Shown: positions 34,859-44,514, numbered from the stretch's first letter. The stretch: DNA of 64,000 nt from Eubacterium saphenum ATCC 49989 (GCA_000161975.1 GG688422.1:679824-743823), one strand, 5' to 3'. A program made the numbers and translations. The notes: generated from the letters alone by a model not told the origin.

Positions 34859-36844
34859 ATGAGAAACAAATTCCTTAGTATTGTATTAATGTTGGTGCTT
34901 TTTATGGGATTGTTGTATTACGGCGGAAACAGTAAGGTTTATGCAGCAGAATTACCAAATGTAGTAAAAAGTGCAAGAATTACTGACACCGAGGGGAATC
35001 CGCTTACAGGGCCTATAGGAGCTTGGCAAGCATTTAGAATAACTGCAGACTATGAATTGCCTAACAATCAGGTTCACGCAGGGGATACTACCACTATTGA
35101 GCTTCCACAAGGGTTTGATAGGGCAGCACCGTTTAATTTTGAAATTAAAGCAGGAGATAATACGGTTGCCACAGGAAAATCAATAGTAACAGCAGAAGGC
35201 AAACATCAGATTATTCTTACGTATACGGATTATGCGGCAACGCATTCCGATATCCATGGCTCATTTTTCTTTAATGTGCAGATTAACAATGCAACTCAGA
35301 CTCAAACAGGAAATATTCCTGTAACACTTGTTTCGAGCGGCGTGAATGTTCCCGCAGGTACAGTTCAGTATAACCCTCATAGTGTTGAAGGAGTTCCTGT
35401 AGTTAAAGCCGGTTGGATGGATAGTGGAGATAATACTATAGGTCACTATAAGATAAATGTTAACCAAAAAAATGAAGAAATGAAGAATGCCGTGCTCGAA
35501 GATACATTGTTGACACCGGGGATGTCATATGTGAAAGGCTCTCTTTCTGTAACGGAAGGTGTGTGGGTTAATACCGGAACGGATATGGTTTTAACTAATC
35601 AGACGGACGTAACGGATCAATTTGCTAATAAGATTACGTATCACGGAAATAGTTTTAAAATTGACATAGGAAACAGACCTGCCGGTAAGGGGTTGCAATT
35701 CAGGTATAAAACTAAATTATCCTATGAGCCTATGCCGGGCGAGATATTTAAAAATGAGGCGAAGTTTGTTAATGACGGTCGAGAATACAAACATGCCGCC
35801 AGTTATAAAATACATATAGCCGGAGGAACAGGAGAAGGATATAAATTTAAGATTAAAATCAAAAAAGAAAATGAAAATGGAGAGCCTTTAAAAAATGCAG
35901 AATTCGATGTAATACGTGTTAGATCAGGAGTTGTAGTAGGGAAGCTCGTTACTGATGATAACGGGGCAGCCGAAGTAGATCAATTGCTTAAAGATAAGTA
36001 TATCCTCAAAGAAACAAAGGCTCCCGAAGGATACGAAAAGCTTACGCAAGATATAGAAATAAAACCTGAAGATTTTGACAGCGGCAAGACGGCATATAAG
36101 ACTATAAAGAATAAAAAAATAAAGTCTCAAAAGATTTCTATTGCAGGCAAGAAAATTTGGAACGATCACAACAATCAAGACGGAAAACGTCCTAAACAAA
36201 TTGTGATTAACCTGCTTAAGGAGGGAACCAAGATTGCATCGAAGATCGTGAAAAAGGAAGATGGCTGGAAGTGGAAATTCGATGGATTGGACAAATATTC
36301 AGGCGGTAAAGAAATCAAGTATACAATTACAGAAGATGCAATAAATGGGTATTCTGCTGAAATAAAGGGCTATGATGTAAAAAATTCATATATGCCGGGG
36401 AAGACAAGTGTACAGGTAACAAAAGTATGGAAAGATGCGAATAATAAAGACGGGAAGAGGCCTGAAAAAGTAAGAATTAGATTGCTTGCGAACGGGAAAG
36501 AAGTGCCCGGAAAGATTTTGGTATTGAGTAAACTTAACGGGTGGACAGGAACCTTTAAAAACCTTTCTATAAACAAGGACGGGAAAAAGATTAAATATAC
36601 AGTCAAGGAAGAACCGGTTGGACAAGGATATGAAAGTTCTGAAAAAGGAAACGCCAAAGATGGGTTTGTTATAACAAACAACAAAAAAAACCGGACGATT
36701 ATAAAGCCTAAAGAAAAAGATCCTAAAAACCCGCAAACCGGTGATAATACCAACATAGCACTTTATGCAAGTTTATTGGGAATGTCGGGGATCGCATTGT
36801 TATTGTTTCATATTCTAAGGCGCAAGAAGAACATTAAAAGATAA
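34859..36844 (+). CDS. sortase-anchored adhesin with SpaA and Cna-B-like domains
   Basis: The 661-residue surface protein has a signal peptide (residues 1-30, cleavage near VYAA), an N-terminal adhesive region resembling the Sdr/collagen-binding family (about 33-320) and a SpaA/prealbumin-like domain (about 325-420, ending LKETKAPEGYEKL). Two Cna-B-type repeats follow (KKIWNDHNNQDGKRP... and TKVWKDANNKDGKRP...). The cell-wall sorting signal is NPQTG (624-628), a hydrophobic helix and RRKKNIKR. Cna-B and SpaA domains normally form intramolecular isopeptide bonds. The motif starts with Asn instead of Leu. No sortase gene is in the window. It is probably monocistronic and convergent with the GH114 gene. 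Confidence 0.88.
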   Translation: MRNKFLSIVLMLVLFMGLLYYGGNSKVYAAELPNVVKSARITDTEGNPLTGPIGAWQAFRITADYELPNNQVHAGDTTTIELPQGFDRAAPFNFEIKAGDNTVATGKSIVTAEGKHQIILTYTDYAATHSDIHGSFFFNVQINNATQTQTGNIPVTLVSSGVNVPAGTVQYNPHSVEGVPVVKAGWMDSGDNTIGHYKINVNQKNEEMKNAVLEDTLLTPGMSYVKGSLSVTEGVWVNTGTDMVLTNQTDVTDQFANKITYHGNSFKIDIGNRPAGKGLQFRYKTKLSYEPMPGEIFKNEAKFVNDGREYKHAASYKIHIAGGTGEGYKFKIKIKKENENGEPLKNAEFDVIRVRSGVVVGKLVTDDNGAAEVDQLLKDKYILKETKAPEGYEKLTQDIEIKPEDFDSGKTAYKTIKNKKIKSQKISIAGKKIWNDHNNQDGKRPKQIVINLLKEGTKIASKIVKKEDGWKWKFDGLDKYSGGKEIKYTITEDAINGYSAEIKGYDVKNSYMPGKTSVQVTKVWKDANNKDGKRPEKVRIRLLANGKEVPGKILVLSKLNGWTGTFKNLSINKDGKKIKYTVKEEPVGQGYESSEKGNAKDGFVITNNKKNRTIIKPKEKDPKNPQTGDNTNIALYASLLGMSGIALLLFHILRRKKNIKR

Positions 36845-36893
36845 TTAAATAAGGATTAACCTTAGTTTGTACCTGAAGAATGGGAGTAGAGAG

Positions 36894-37733
36894 TTACCTT
36901 AATTCAATATCAGGGCTTATGTAGAAGGTGTATTTACGCTTATTACAATAGGCTCTGATTTTATTTATGATGGATTTTTTCTTGGTGTATTCAAGCAAAT
37001 ATATTTTTACCTTGTATCTTTTTAGTTTGGAAAGGTAGCTTAAAAAGAATTTCCTCACGGAAGGTTTTTGTGAAGTTGTAGTGTTGTGTTTGAAATCAAT
37101 AAACGTGAATATGCATTCCTGATTTACTCCCGTTAAAATACGGTGTAAGTTTTTGTGGGAATGTGAGTATTTGGTTACGAATGTATCACCTCCGTTAATA
37201 ATTACGGGAGTGTTTTTATTTCGTAAAGCCTTTAGAAGGTGGATTAATCCGTAATATATAGACTTTTTAGGATAGTTGTAATATACATCGCAGTTATCTA
37301 CAAAAAAGCCTGAAATGCCTTTTTTTAAAAGTTGCGGGGCAAGTTTGTTGGAAATGAAGTTTTGCCAAGAGTTATCGGCTACGTTTATCCATCTTTCTTC
37401 ATCCCAGTTTTCATAGTGCCCTAGAGCTAAATGCTTAAATTTACTGTAATAAGGACGAAATTTTTCTATAGATCCTATGTTGATGTATGAATAAACTTTG
37501 ATTTTATGTTTTTTCAGCTTGAGGATTTCTTCTTTTGAGAAAAATTGGGCATCTATTACGACTGCTTTGTATCGATATAATTTTTTGATGTTTCGTTTAT
37601 TTAAGTTAAGGAATACGCCGTATGGCTTTTGTTTTAATTTTTTAGCGTGAGAGGTAACGGTATTTGAAGGGCTCATGATAGTACTTATAAAAAATGAAAA
37701 TATCAGTCCTAAAGTTAAAATTCGTTTGCTCAT
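36894..37733 (-). CDS. secreted GH114-like TIM-barrel glycosidase
   Basis: The 279-residue protein has an N-terminal signal peptide (LTLGLIFSFFISTIM) and resembles glycoside hydrolase family 114, known for endo-alpha-1,4-polygalactosaminidase. Evidence is YGVFLNLN, YKAVVIDAQFF, KVYSYINIGSIEKFRPYY, ERWINVAD, WQNFISNKLAPQLLKKGISGFFVDN and a late LLEYTKK strand. The substrate would be an amino-sugar exopolysaccharide, but specificity cannot be deduced. AGGAGG precedes the ATG, 14 nt after recN, so it appears to be the last gene of the argR-recN operon. The protein is strongly basic. Confidence 0.8.
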   Translation of the reverse strand: MSKRILTLGLIFSFFISTIMSPSNTVTSHAKKLKQKPYGVFLNLNKRNIKKLYRYKAVVIDAQFFSKEEILKLKKHKIKVYSYINIGSIEKFRPYYSKFKHLALGHYENWDEERWINVADNSWQNFISNKLAPQLLKKGISGFFVDNCDVYYNYPKKSIYYGLIHLLKALRNKNTPVIINGGDTFVTKYSHSHKNLHRILTGVNQECIFTFIDFKHNTTTSQKPSVRKFFLSYLSKLKRYKVKIYLLEYTKKKSIINKIRAYCNKRKYTFYISPDIELR

Positions 37734-37747
37734 AAATTATTCCTCCT

Positions 37748-39385
37748 TCAAAATTTTTTGCAGTTTTCTACCAGTTCTTTTGCTGATATGATGTTGTTTT
37801 CGGTTATGTGGATACCGCCTATCAATTTGGCGATTTCATTAATTTTTTCGTCGGGGTTTAATTTCTTTGCATCGGTATAGGTGTTTGAATCATCGGATGA
37901 TTTTGATATCAGGTAGTTGTGATCACCAAATGCGGCTATTTGAGGCGAATGAGTAATACAAATTACTTGCTTATCCCTGCTTATTTCATGAAGCTTTTTG
38001 CCTACGATTGAGGCGGTTTTTCCGCTTATACCGGAATCGATTTCATCGAATATGATGACCGGGATATTTTCAATTTCTAAAATCACCTTTTTGATGGCAA
38101 GCATTACCCTGGAAGCTTCTCCGCCGGATATGATTTTAGCTAGAGGTTTAGGAGCTTGACCTACATTTGTGCTTATTAAAAATTCGATGGAATCATTACC
38201 GTTTTGACTATATTTGGAAAGACTTGTATGTGATAAGGTAATTTTGGGATTTGTAAAGTTGAGTTCTTTGAGTTCATCTTCTATTTTTGATACCAAGATC
38301 TTTGCGGCTTCGAGCCTTGCTGTACTGAGTTTTTGTGCGGTTTCTATCAAGCTTGATTTTAGCTCGGCTAAGTTGCCTTCCTTTGATTTAATCTCTGCAT
38401 CTATTTGCTGAGATGAGTCCAGTTTGTTTCGTAGTTGTTCTTTGAATTGTATTATCTCGCTTAGAGGACGCATGTATTTGTTTTTTAGATGGGTGAGTTC
38501 ACTTGAGCGGTCTTCTCTAGAGGTTAATTCTGCAGGGGAGTAGTTGTATTTCTGCCCGAGCTCTCTCAATACATCCGAAGCTTCTTCGATATTCGCTTGG
38601 ATAGAAATTATATTATTAAGTAAAGACTCAAATTCAGGTGATCTTTCAGGGATGTTTTCAAGTGCATGGATGGCAGTGGAAAGATTTTCGTAAGCGGAGG
38701 AATTGCCCTTATATAAAGCGAGAAAAGAGTCGTTTATAGCCGTATAAATTTTTTCTGTGTTTTTTAGTGTAGAAAGACTTTCATCTATTGCTTTATCTTC
38801 GTTAGGATCTGAGAGCTTTGCTTGCTCCAATTCATCTAGTTGAAACTGCATAAAGTCCTTTTGTTGCTCTATTTCGGATTTCTTTTTTAGTAGGTTATTG
38901 AGCTCCTTGGCGGCTGCCTTAAAGTGACTGTAGCAAGTATTGTAGTGATTTTTGACGGGAAGAATGGTGTTCTCTCCGAAAGAATCAATTATTGAGATAT
39001 GATTATCAGGATTTAATATATCTCGATTCTCGAATTGCCCGTGAATGTGCAGTATATCATTATAATTTTCCGCCAATTTAGTGGCAGATACAGAAGCATC
39101 ATCTATAAATCTCTTGCTGTAGGACTTCGTTATGATTCTTTTAATGTCGGTGTTATTGGTGCCATCTGTAAAGGTCAGAGAAATAGTGGCTGCGTCGGTA
39201 TTATTTCTAATTAAAGATTTATTTGCGCGTGGATTGAATACCGCACCTATGGCTGTAGCAAGTACAGACTTACCTGCTCCGGTTTCGCCGGTAATGATAT
39301 TAAGTCCTTTAGCGAATTTTATATTAATTTCGGCGATGGTTGCAAAATTTTTTATTTGAATCTTAGATATTTCCATTTTCTTCAT
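37748..39385 (-). CDS. recN: DNA repair protein RecN
   Basis: RecN is an SMC-like ATPase that acts in double-strand-break repair. The 545 residues show Walker A GETGAGKS in NIITGETGAGKSVLATAIG, a long coiled-coil middle, and the C-terminal signature ISGGEASRVMLAIK with Walker B VIIFDEIDSGISG and ITHSPQIAAFGDHNYLI. Length is slightly below the usual 550-570. The start overlaps argR by 23 nt, and a second ATG three codons later (39376) is equally possible. Confidence 0.95.
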   Translation of the reverse strand: MKKMEISKIQIKNFATIAEINIKFAKGLNIITGETGAGKSVLATAIGAVFNPRANKSLIRNNTDAATISLTFTDGTNNTDIKRIITKSYSKRFIDDASVSATKLAENYNDILHIHGQFENRDILNPDNHISIIDSFGENTILPVKNHYNTCYSHFKAAAKELNNLLKKKSEIEQQKDFMQFQLDELEQAKLSDPNEDKAIDESLSTLKNTEKIYTAINDSFLALYKGNSSAYENLSTAIHALENIPERSPEFESLLNNIISIQANIEEASDVLRELGQKYNYSPAELTSREDRSSELTHLKNKYMRPLSEIIQFKEQLRNKLDSSQQIDAEIKSKEGNLAELKSSLIETAQKLSTARLEAAKILVSKIEDELKELNFTNPKITLSHTSLSKYSQNGNDSIEFLISTNVGQAPKPLAKIISGGEASRVMLAIKKVILEIENIPVIIFDEIDSGISGKTASIVGKKLHEISRDKQVICITHSPQIAAFGDHNYLISKSSDDSNTYTDAKKLNPDEKINEIAKLIGGIHITENNIISAKELVENCKKF

Positions 39386-39827
39386 ACACCACTTTTTTAA
39401 TTTCAGCCAAAGTAGAGGCAGTGTTTTTAGAACTGTCTATAACGAGGAGGAGAGTATTATCGCCCGCCACAGAGCCTATGATATGCTTAAATTTAAGGCA
39501 GTCGATAGCTTCACCGACCGCACTTCCAAAGCCGGAGATGGTTTTTAGCAAAATTATATTTTCGGATGTTGCAAAATCTACCAAAGAGGCATTTATGATA
39601 TGTATGTATTTAGAACGAGATTCTTTTTTATCGGAAGGAGCGGAGTATTTACTAAGTCCTGTATCATCCGGAAGCTTAATGAGCCTCAGTTCCTTTATAT
39701 CCCTGGAAACTGTAGCTTGTGTTGTCTTGTGCCCTGCTGCAACCAATTCATTGATGAGCTCATCCTGGGTGTGAATGTCTTTTTTTGCTATTATTCGCAA
39801 TATATCAAGTTGTCGTAAAGTTTTCAT
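39363..39827 (-). CDS. argR: arginine repressor ArgR/AhrC
   Basis: ArgR is the arginine-responsive regulator of arginine metabolism. The 154 residues have the winged-helix N-terminus (ITKK-type IIAKKDIHTQDELINELVAAG, TQATVSRDIKELRLIKL) and the C-terminal oligomerisation domain with GSVAGDNTLLLVID, the arginine-binding loop. AAGGTG precedes the ATG. The argR-recN pairing is conserved in Bacillota. No arginine biosynthesis gene is nearby. Confidence 0.95.
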   Translation of the reverse strand: MKTLRQLDILRIIAKKDIHTQDELINELVAAGHKTTQATVSRDIKELRLIKLPDDTGLSKYSAPSDKKESRSKYIHIINASLVDFATSENIILLKTISGFGSAVGEAIDCLKFKHIIGSVAGDNTLLLVIDSSKNTASTLAEIKKVVYEENGNI

Positions 39828-39836
39828 TGTTGCACC

Positions 39837-40295
39837 TTAAATATTATCGGAATCGTCTTGTGCCTTTTCAATGGTGTCAAACAGATCTGAAAGCTTTTCG
39901 TCGATTAGATCAAGATACTTTGACGGAACGTTGTTTTCAAGAAAAAGCCTTTCTATATGTTGATTCAGATAGCTCATACGGCTGCTTAGACTTATGAACT
40001 TATCGAAATTACTGCTTTTTGCAGCATTTTTAAATAGCGATACGTCCTCTACAATGCGAAATACAAGTTCATCGTCGTTTGCAGGTTGACCTAAATAGAG
40101 GGGATAGGGTGATACACGTTGTAACGTGATGACACCATCTCTATTCAATGTATACAGGTATTCAAGGCTTTGTGTTTCCGACAGCTCGAATTCCACAGTG
40201 GTAAGTCGTGCGTGCTTCATATCAATGGACTGAGCATCCTGTTGATACAGCATGGTGTTTGCCATTTCGGCAACTACTTCAAATTTTTCATCCAT
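39837..40295 (-). CDS. hypothetical protein, 152 residues
   Basis: I do not recognise this protein. It is soluble, acidic and without signal peptide or membrane segment. The N-terminal half is predicted mixed alpha/beta (MKHARLTTVEFELSETQSLEYLYTLNRDGVITLQRV). The C-terminal half is helical (MSYLNQHIERLFLENNVPSKYLDLIDEKLSDLFDTIEKA). AAAGGAG lies 6 nt before the ATG, which supports a real gene. It sits 21 nt after the transporter gene and 9 nt before argR, so it is cotranscribed with both. Confidence 0.65.
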   Translation of the reverse strand: MDEKFEVVAEMANTMLYQQDAQSIDMKHARLTTVEFELSETQSLEYLYTLNRDGVITLQRVSPYPLYLGQPANDDELVFRIVEDVSLFKNAAKSSNFDKFISLSSRMSYLNQHIERLFLENNVPSKYLDLIDEKLSDLFDTIEKAQDDSDNI

Positions 40296-40316
40296 TGTAA
40301 TCTCCTTTATATGTTA

Positions 40317-41591
40317 TTAATAAAACTTTGCATATCGTAGCACCAGATAGGCAGATGCAATCAGTACGGAAAGCAGCATCACGGGCAACCCGAATCTAAG
40401 GTAGCTCTTAAACGTTATCGGGAAGCCGTTTTTGTTACTTATACTGCTTAAAACAACGTTTGCAGAAGCTCCGATCAAAGTACCGTTACCTCCAAGGCAT
40501 GCCCCTAAGGAAATGGCCCACCATAACGGAGCGACATCTACACCTGTCGCTTCCATTGCTCCTATAAGGGGAATCAGTGTTGCTACAAATGGGATATTAT
40601 CGAGTATAGCTGAAAGCAGTGCAGAGGCCCAAAGAAGGATCAACATCGTTGATATTGGATGCCCATGTGTAGTATTTAGTAAAAATATGGCAATGCTGTG
40701 AATTACGCCTGTTTTTTCAAGACCTCCAACTATTACGAACAGACCTATGAAGAATATCAATGTTGGCCATTCAACGCCTTCTATAACATCGTTTACATCC
40801 TGTTTTCCTATTAGAAGCATTATTCCGGCAGCGGATAATGCTATCGTAGCGGTGTCTATGTGTATGAGATCGTGTAGTATGAAGGCAATCGTTACAATCG
40901 GAATCATTATGCTGCTCTTCAGTAATAAGGAGTGATCCGTGATCGCCTTGGTTTCGTCGAGTTGCATCATTTTTGAGATTGCTTCATCGCTTGCTTTTAA
41001 TTTTTCTGAATAGTTTGTTTTCATTATGTACATGAGAATAACCATGGTTATAATGGCAACGGGTGCTGTATTTCGTAAAAAATCAATAAATCCAAGATTT
41101 GCGGCGCTACCTATCATTATATTTGGCGGGTCGCCGATGAGAGTCGCCGTACCTCCTATGTTTGACGCCAGAATTTGATTTATGAGAAGCGGTACAGGAT
41201 TTATGGAAAGAAGTTTTGCAATGGTTATAGTCATCGGACCTATCAGCAAAACCGTGGTAACGTTATCCAAGAATGCGGATAAAAAAGCCGTGATGGCTAT
41301 GAAAAACACCAGTATTTTTACGGGATTTCCACCTGCAAGTTTTGCTGTTTTGATGGCAATATATTCAAACAATCCGGATTGTTTTACCACGCCTACAAAC
41401 AGCATCATTCCGAGAAGTACACCGATCGTATTAAAGTCAACATGTTCAATTGCTTCCTGAACGGTGAATATTCTGGTAATAAAAAGCATCACCATCCCGA
41501 GGATGGCGATAGTAGCCTTGTGTATTTTATCAAGAGCTACGGAGGCAATAACAACAATAAAAATAGCTATTGCGATAACATTTTCGTGCAT
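40317..41591 (-). CDS. ArsB/NhaD-family (ion transporter superfamily) permease
   Basis: This 424-residue membrane protein has about eleven to twelve hydrophobic segments. The family segments FNTIGVLLGMMLFVGVVKQSGLFEY, AFLDNVTTVLLIGP, ASNIGGTATLIGDPPNIMIGSAA and, in the second half, LLSAILDNIPFVATLIPLIG and GACLGGNGTLIGASANVV are the paired repeats of the ArsB/NhaD/citrate permease superfamily. The substrate (sodium-proton exchange, arsenite or organic anion) cannot be decided. No arsenic gene is nearby. It is the first gene of the leftward run to GH114. Confidence 0.85.
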   Translation of the reverse strand: MHENVIAIAIFIVVIASVALDKIHKATIAILGMVMLFITRIFTVQEAIEHVDFNTIGVLLGMMLFVGVVKQSGLFEYIAIKTAKLAGGNPVKILVFFIAITAFLSAFLDNVTTVLLIGPMTITIAKLLSINPVPLLINQILASNIGGTATLIGDPPNIMIGSAANLGFIDFLRNTAPVAIITMVILMYIMKTNYSEKLKASDEAISKMMQLDETKAITDHSLLLKSSIMIPIVTIAFILHDLIHIDTATIALSAAGIMLLIGKQDVNDVIEGVEWPTLIFFIGLFVIVGGLEKTGVIHSIAIFLLNTTHGHPISTMLILLWASALLSAILDNIPFVATLIPLIGAMEATGVDVAPLWWAISLGACLGGNGTLIGASANVVLSSISNKNGFPITFKSYLRFGLPVMLLSVLIASAYLVLRYAKFY

Positions 41592-41667
41592 AATAAGACC
41601 TACCTTTATAAGAATTCCTCAATAATGATAATACATTAATGCATTCATGGCAAGAGGTAATAGAGAA

Positions 41668-43176
41668 CTATATTAAACAGTTACCGCTCATTTCTTTTGG
41701 GATCTCAAGATTCAGCATTTTAAGAAAAGTAGGAGCGATATCCGCAAGTTTTCCATTTGATCTCAGGACAGGCGGATCGTTAGAAATTATTATAATGGGT
41801 ACCACGTTTAGTGAGTGTGAAGTGATTGGTTCGCCTTCTTCGTTTTTCATTGTATCTGCATTACCGTGGTCTGCAGTGAGAAGGATTTGACCGTCTTTTT
41901 CAAGTATCGCCTTTGTTATTTCACCCACGCATTTATCTATTGCTTCTATTGCCTTTACTGCGGCATCAAAATTACCGGTGTGACCTACCATATCAGGATT
42001 TGCGAAATTCAGGATGTATACATCGAAATCATCGTTTTTGATTTTGGAGATAACGGTTGAAGTTACTTCATATGCACTCATTTCCGGTTGCAAATCATAG
42101 GTCGGAACCGACGGAGATTTTATTAATATGCGCTCTTCTCCGGAATGAGGAGCTTCGTGTCTGCCGTTAAAAAAGAAGGTGACATGGGCATATTTTTCCG
42201 TTTCCGCTATTCTTAACTGTGTGTATCCGTTAGAAGATAAATACTCTCCCAATGTGTTTTTTGGAAATTCCGGAGGAAAGGCTACTTTAACATTAGGCAT
42301 GGCTTCGTCGTAGTTCGTCATGCACAGAAAATTGAGGTTAAGAGGTTTGGTATTAAAGCCTTTAAATTCAGGGTCTACCAACGCCCTTGTGATTTCTCTT
42401 GCTCTATCCGGTCTGAAGTTATAAAAGAAGACATTGTCGCCAGGCATGATGGAGACGGGGTCTCCTATAACGCACGGCACGACGAATTCATCCGTGGTTG
42501 AGGCTTTATATGCATTTTCTACAGCAGCTGTTGCAGTCTTTGCAACCTGCCCCTTTGAGTTTACGAGAGCATCATATGCAAGTTGTAATCGTTCCCACCT
42601 TGAATCTCTATCCATGGCATAATATCTGCCGGATACCGTTTTTATTTCACCTATGCCCTCTTCCTTCATGAAGTTTTCTATATCGGTAATGTATTCTATT
42701 GCAGATTTTGGTGGTACATCACGACCGTCTAAAAATGCATGCAGATATAAGTTTTTGACTTTTTGAGCTTTGGCCGTTTTGATAATTGCCTTTAAGTGAG
42801 ATATATGACTATGAACACCGCCATCTGAGAGAAGCCCCATAATGTGAAGTGTTTCGCTTTCCTTTACAGTGCTTAATATTTTTTCATTTGTTTCGAAGCT
42901 ATGGTCATCAATGCTGTTTGAAATTTTAAGAAGATCCTGAAAGACTATTCTGCCGGCGCCTATGTTCATATGTCCTACTTCGGAATTCCCCATTTGACCC
43001 TCAGGAAGACCAACGGCAGGACCGCTGGCCTCTAAAGTTTTGTGGGGATATTTGGCTTTTAAGGCATCCAAGTTCGGCGTGTCTGCAGCTAAGATGGCAT
43101 TGCCGTAGGGAGAAGGATTCTCACCGAAGCCATCCAGTATCATGATCATAGCAGGAGTGTTTTTCTTAGTTTTCAT
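41668..43176 (-). CDS. gpmI: 2,3-bisphosphoglycerate-independent phosphoglycerate mutase
   Basis: GpmI interconverts 3- and 2-phosphoglycerate in glycolysis using two manganese ions. The 502 residues carry the metal site ILDGFGENP near the N-terminus and the phosphorylated serine S65 in MGNSEVGHMNIGAGR, then RDSRWERLQLAYDAL, FRPDRAREITRALVD, and the second metal site LLTADHGNADTM with TSHSLNVVPIII. AAGGA precedes the ATG, 1 nt after the membrane thioredoxin gene. It is unusual that gpmI follows redox genes and not other glycolytic genes. Confidence 0.96.
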   Translation of the reverse strand: MKTKKNTPAMIMILDGFGENPSPYGNAILAADTPNLDALKAKYPHKTLEASGPAVGLPEGQMGNSEVGHMNIGAGRIVFQDLLKISNSIDDHSFETNEKILSTVKESETLHIMGLLSDGGVHSHISHLKAIIKTAKAQKVKNLYLHAFLDGRDVPPKSAIEYITDIENFMKEEGIGEIKTVSGRYYAMDRDSRWERLQLAYDALVNSKGQVAKTATAAVENAYKASTTDEFVVPCVIGDPVSIMPGDNVFFYNFRPDRAREITRALVDPEFKGFNTKPLNLNFLCMTNYDEAMPNVKVAFPPEFPKNTLGEYLSSNGYTQLRIAETEKYAHVTFFFNGRHEAPHSGEERILIKSPSVPTYDLQPEMSAYEVTSTVISKIKNDDFDVYILNFANPDMVGHTGNFDAAVKAIEAIDKCVGEITKAILEKDGQILLTADHGNADTMKNEEGEPITSHSLNVVPIIIISNDPPVLRSNGKLADIAPTFLKMLNLEIPKEMSGNCLI

Positions 43177-43177
43177 C

Positions 43178-43645
43178 TCATTCCTTTTCTTTCACATAAT
43201 CTGACATTAGATTTTTGATCTTTTGTTCATCCAGAAATGACGATACCCGCTCCTTTTCCTTACCTCCATAGAAGACGATGTGTGTAGGTAATCCCGTTAT
43301 GCCTTGCTTTTGTGAAAGAGCTTGGTTCTCGTCAGTATCTATTATAGCAATTTTAAACTTTGAATTTTTTTCATTCGCAAGTTTTTTAAGAATAGGCTTT
43401 TCTTTTTGGCAATAAGAACACCAGGATGCGGAGAAGCAAACCAGCAATGGCTCCTTGGTCTTTTTAATTGTGCTTTCGAAATTCTTTTCGTTTAGATTAA
43501 TTATCTTGGAATTTTTCTCTTGAGTGGTTTCTGTGGTAGAGTTAACATTTTTATTTGTTGCCGCACGATGTTTCAGGAAGAAAAAAACACCGATAAATGC
43601 CAGCAATACAATCAGTATTATAGCTATTAAACTGCTCTTTTTCAT
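43178..43645 (-). CDS. membrane-anchored thioredoxin-like protein
   Basis: The 155-residue protein has an N-terminal membrane anchor (SSLIAIILIVLLAFIGVFFFL), a Thr/Asn/Glu linker and a thioredoxin domain with the active site ASWCSYCQKEKP and the cis-proline loop TGLPTHIVFY. AAAGGAG before the ATG at 43645 decides the start; an earlier in-frame ATG at 43687 precedes it without a site. It lies downstream of ccdA, which probably supplies electrons across the membrane. It could reduce extracytoplasmic disulfides. Confidence 0.87.
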   Translation of the reverse strand: MKKSSLIAIILIVLLAFIGVFFFLKHRAATNKNVNSTTETTQEKNSKIINLNEKNFESTIKKTKEPLLVCFSASWCSYCQKEKPILKKLANEKNSKFKIAIIDTDENQALSQKQGITGLPTHIVFYGGKEKERVSSFLDEQKIKNLMSDYVKEKE

Positions 43646-43759
43646 GATATATCTCCTTTTATTTACAAAGTGGTATGTACTTATCAAGATCAGTGGACGA
43701 TCCTGTTCAATATTCTTTTATTAGCCTGTGTCCACTTTTACTTTAGTGTCAGTATATAT

Positions 43760-44443
43760 TTAAAACGTAGCCTTAATCAGCTCAGGTAAGTTTGTAGCAA
43801 TTGACAGTCCTAAGAGAAAAAGTAAAATCCCGGATATTATATTAATTTTATCCAGATGTGCTTTTATGAAATTAAGACTTCCCTTAATGTGCTCTAAAAA
43901 CATTGCCGCTATGAAAAACGGAACGCCGAGGCCTATCGAATAGGAAAGCAAAAGCAGCGTTCCCTTCATTACATGCCCTGCTTGAGAGGCCTGTATCAAT
44001 GCCGCTCCAAGAAACGGACCGATACACGGACTATATGTTATTGCAAACACTATACCGAAAAACAGTGCAGAAAGTGCATTTAATTTTTTATTCACGTTCT
44101 TTGAGGAATTGACATTTGCATTTATTAAATGGAAAGGGTTTGGAATCAAGCCTGTAAACATCAACCCGAAAAGCATTATTATTCCTCCGGATGCAATCCT
44201 TGTGCCGGTATTTCTAATGCTTAGAAACGAGCTGAGGCTGCTTGCAAACGCACCTAGAAGCGTAAACATTATAGAAAATCCTATTATAAAAGAAAGCACT
44301 TTTATAATCAGACTTTTTGTAGACGGTTTTTCATTAGGATCGGTGCCACCTGAAAAGTAAAGTACGAATACAGGAAGCATGGGAAGGATACAAGGTGATA
44401 AGAAACTTGCTATTCCCTCTAGAAAGGTAGTAATGAAAGTCAC
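43760..44443 (-). CDS. ccdA: CcdA-family thiol electron-transfer membrane protein
   Basis: CcdA moves electrons from cytoplasmic thioredoxin to extracytoplasmic thiol proteins. The protein has six hydrophobic segments and the two conserved cysteine-proline sites, ASFLSPCILPMLPVF and ITYSPCIGPFLGAAL. The start is set at a GTG (44443) because AGGAGG lies 7 nt upstream, giving 227 residues. An ATG at 44497 lacks such a site and adds an unusual N-terminus. It lies between trxA and the membrane thioredoxin gene, a consistent electron relay. Confidence 0.9.
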   Translation of the reverse strand: MTFITTFLEGIASFLSPCILPMLPVFVLYFSGGTDPNEKPSTKSLIIKVLSFIIGFSIMFTLLGAFASSLSSFLSIRNTGTRIASGGIIMLFGLMFTGLIPNPFHLINANVNSSKNVNKKLNALSALFFGIVFAITYSPCIGPFLGAALIQASQAGHVMKGTLLLLSYSIGLGVPFFIAAMFLEHIKGSLNFIKAHLDKINIISGILLFLLGLSIATNLPELIKATF

Positions 44444-44514
44444 AACAAAGCCTCCTAAAATAATAGGTTGACCGATAAGGCCAACCATACAAAGCAAAAA
44501 TTGATAGTGGAAAA

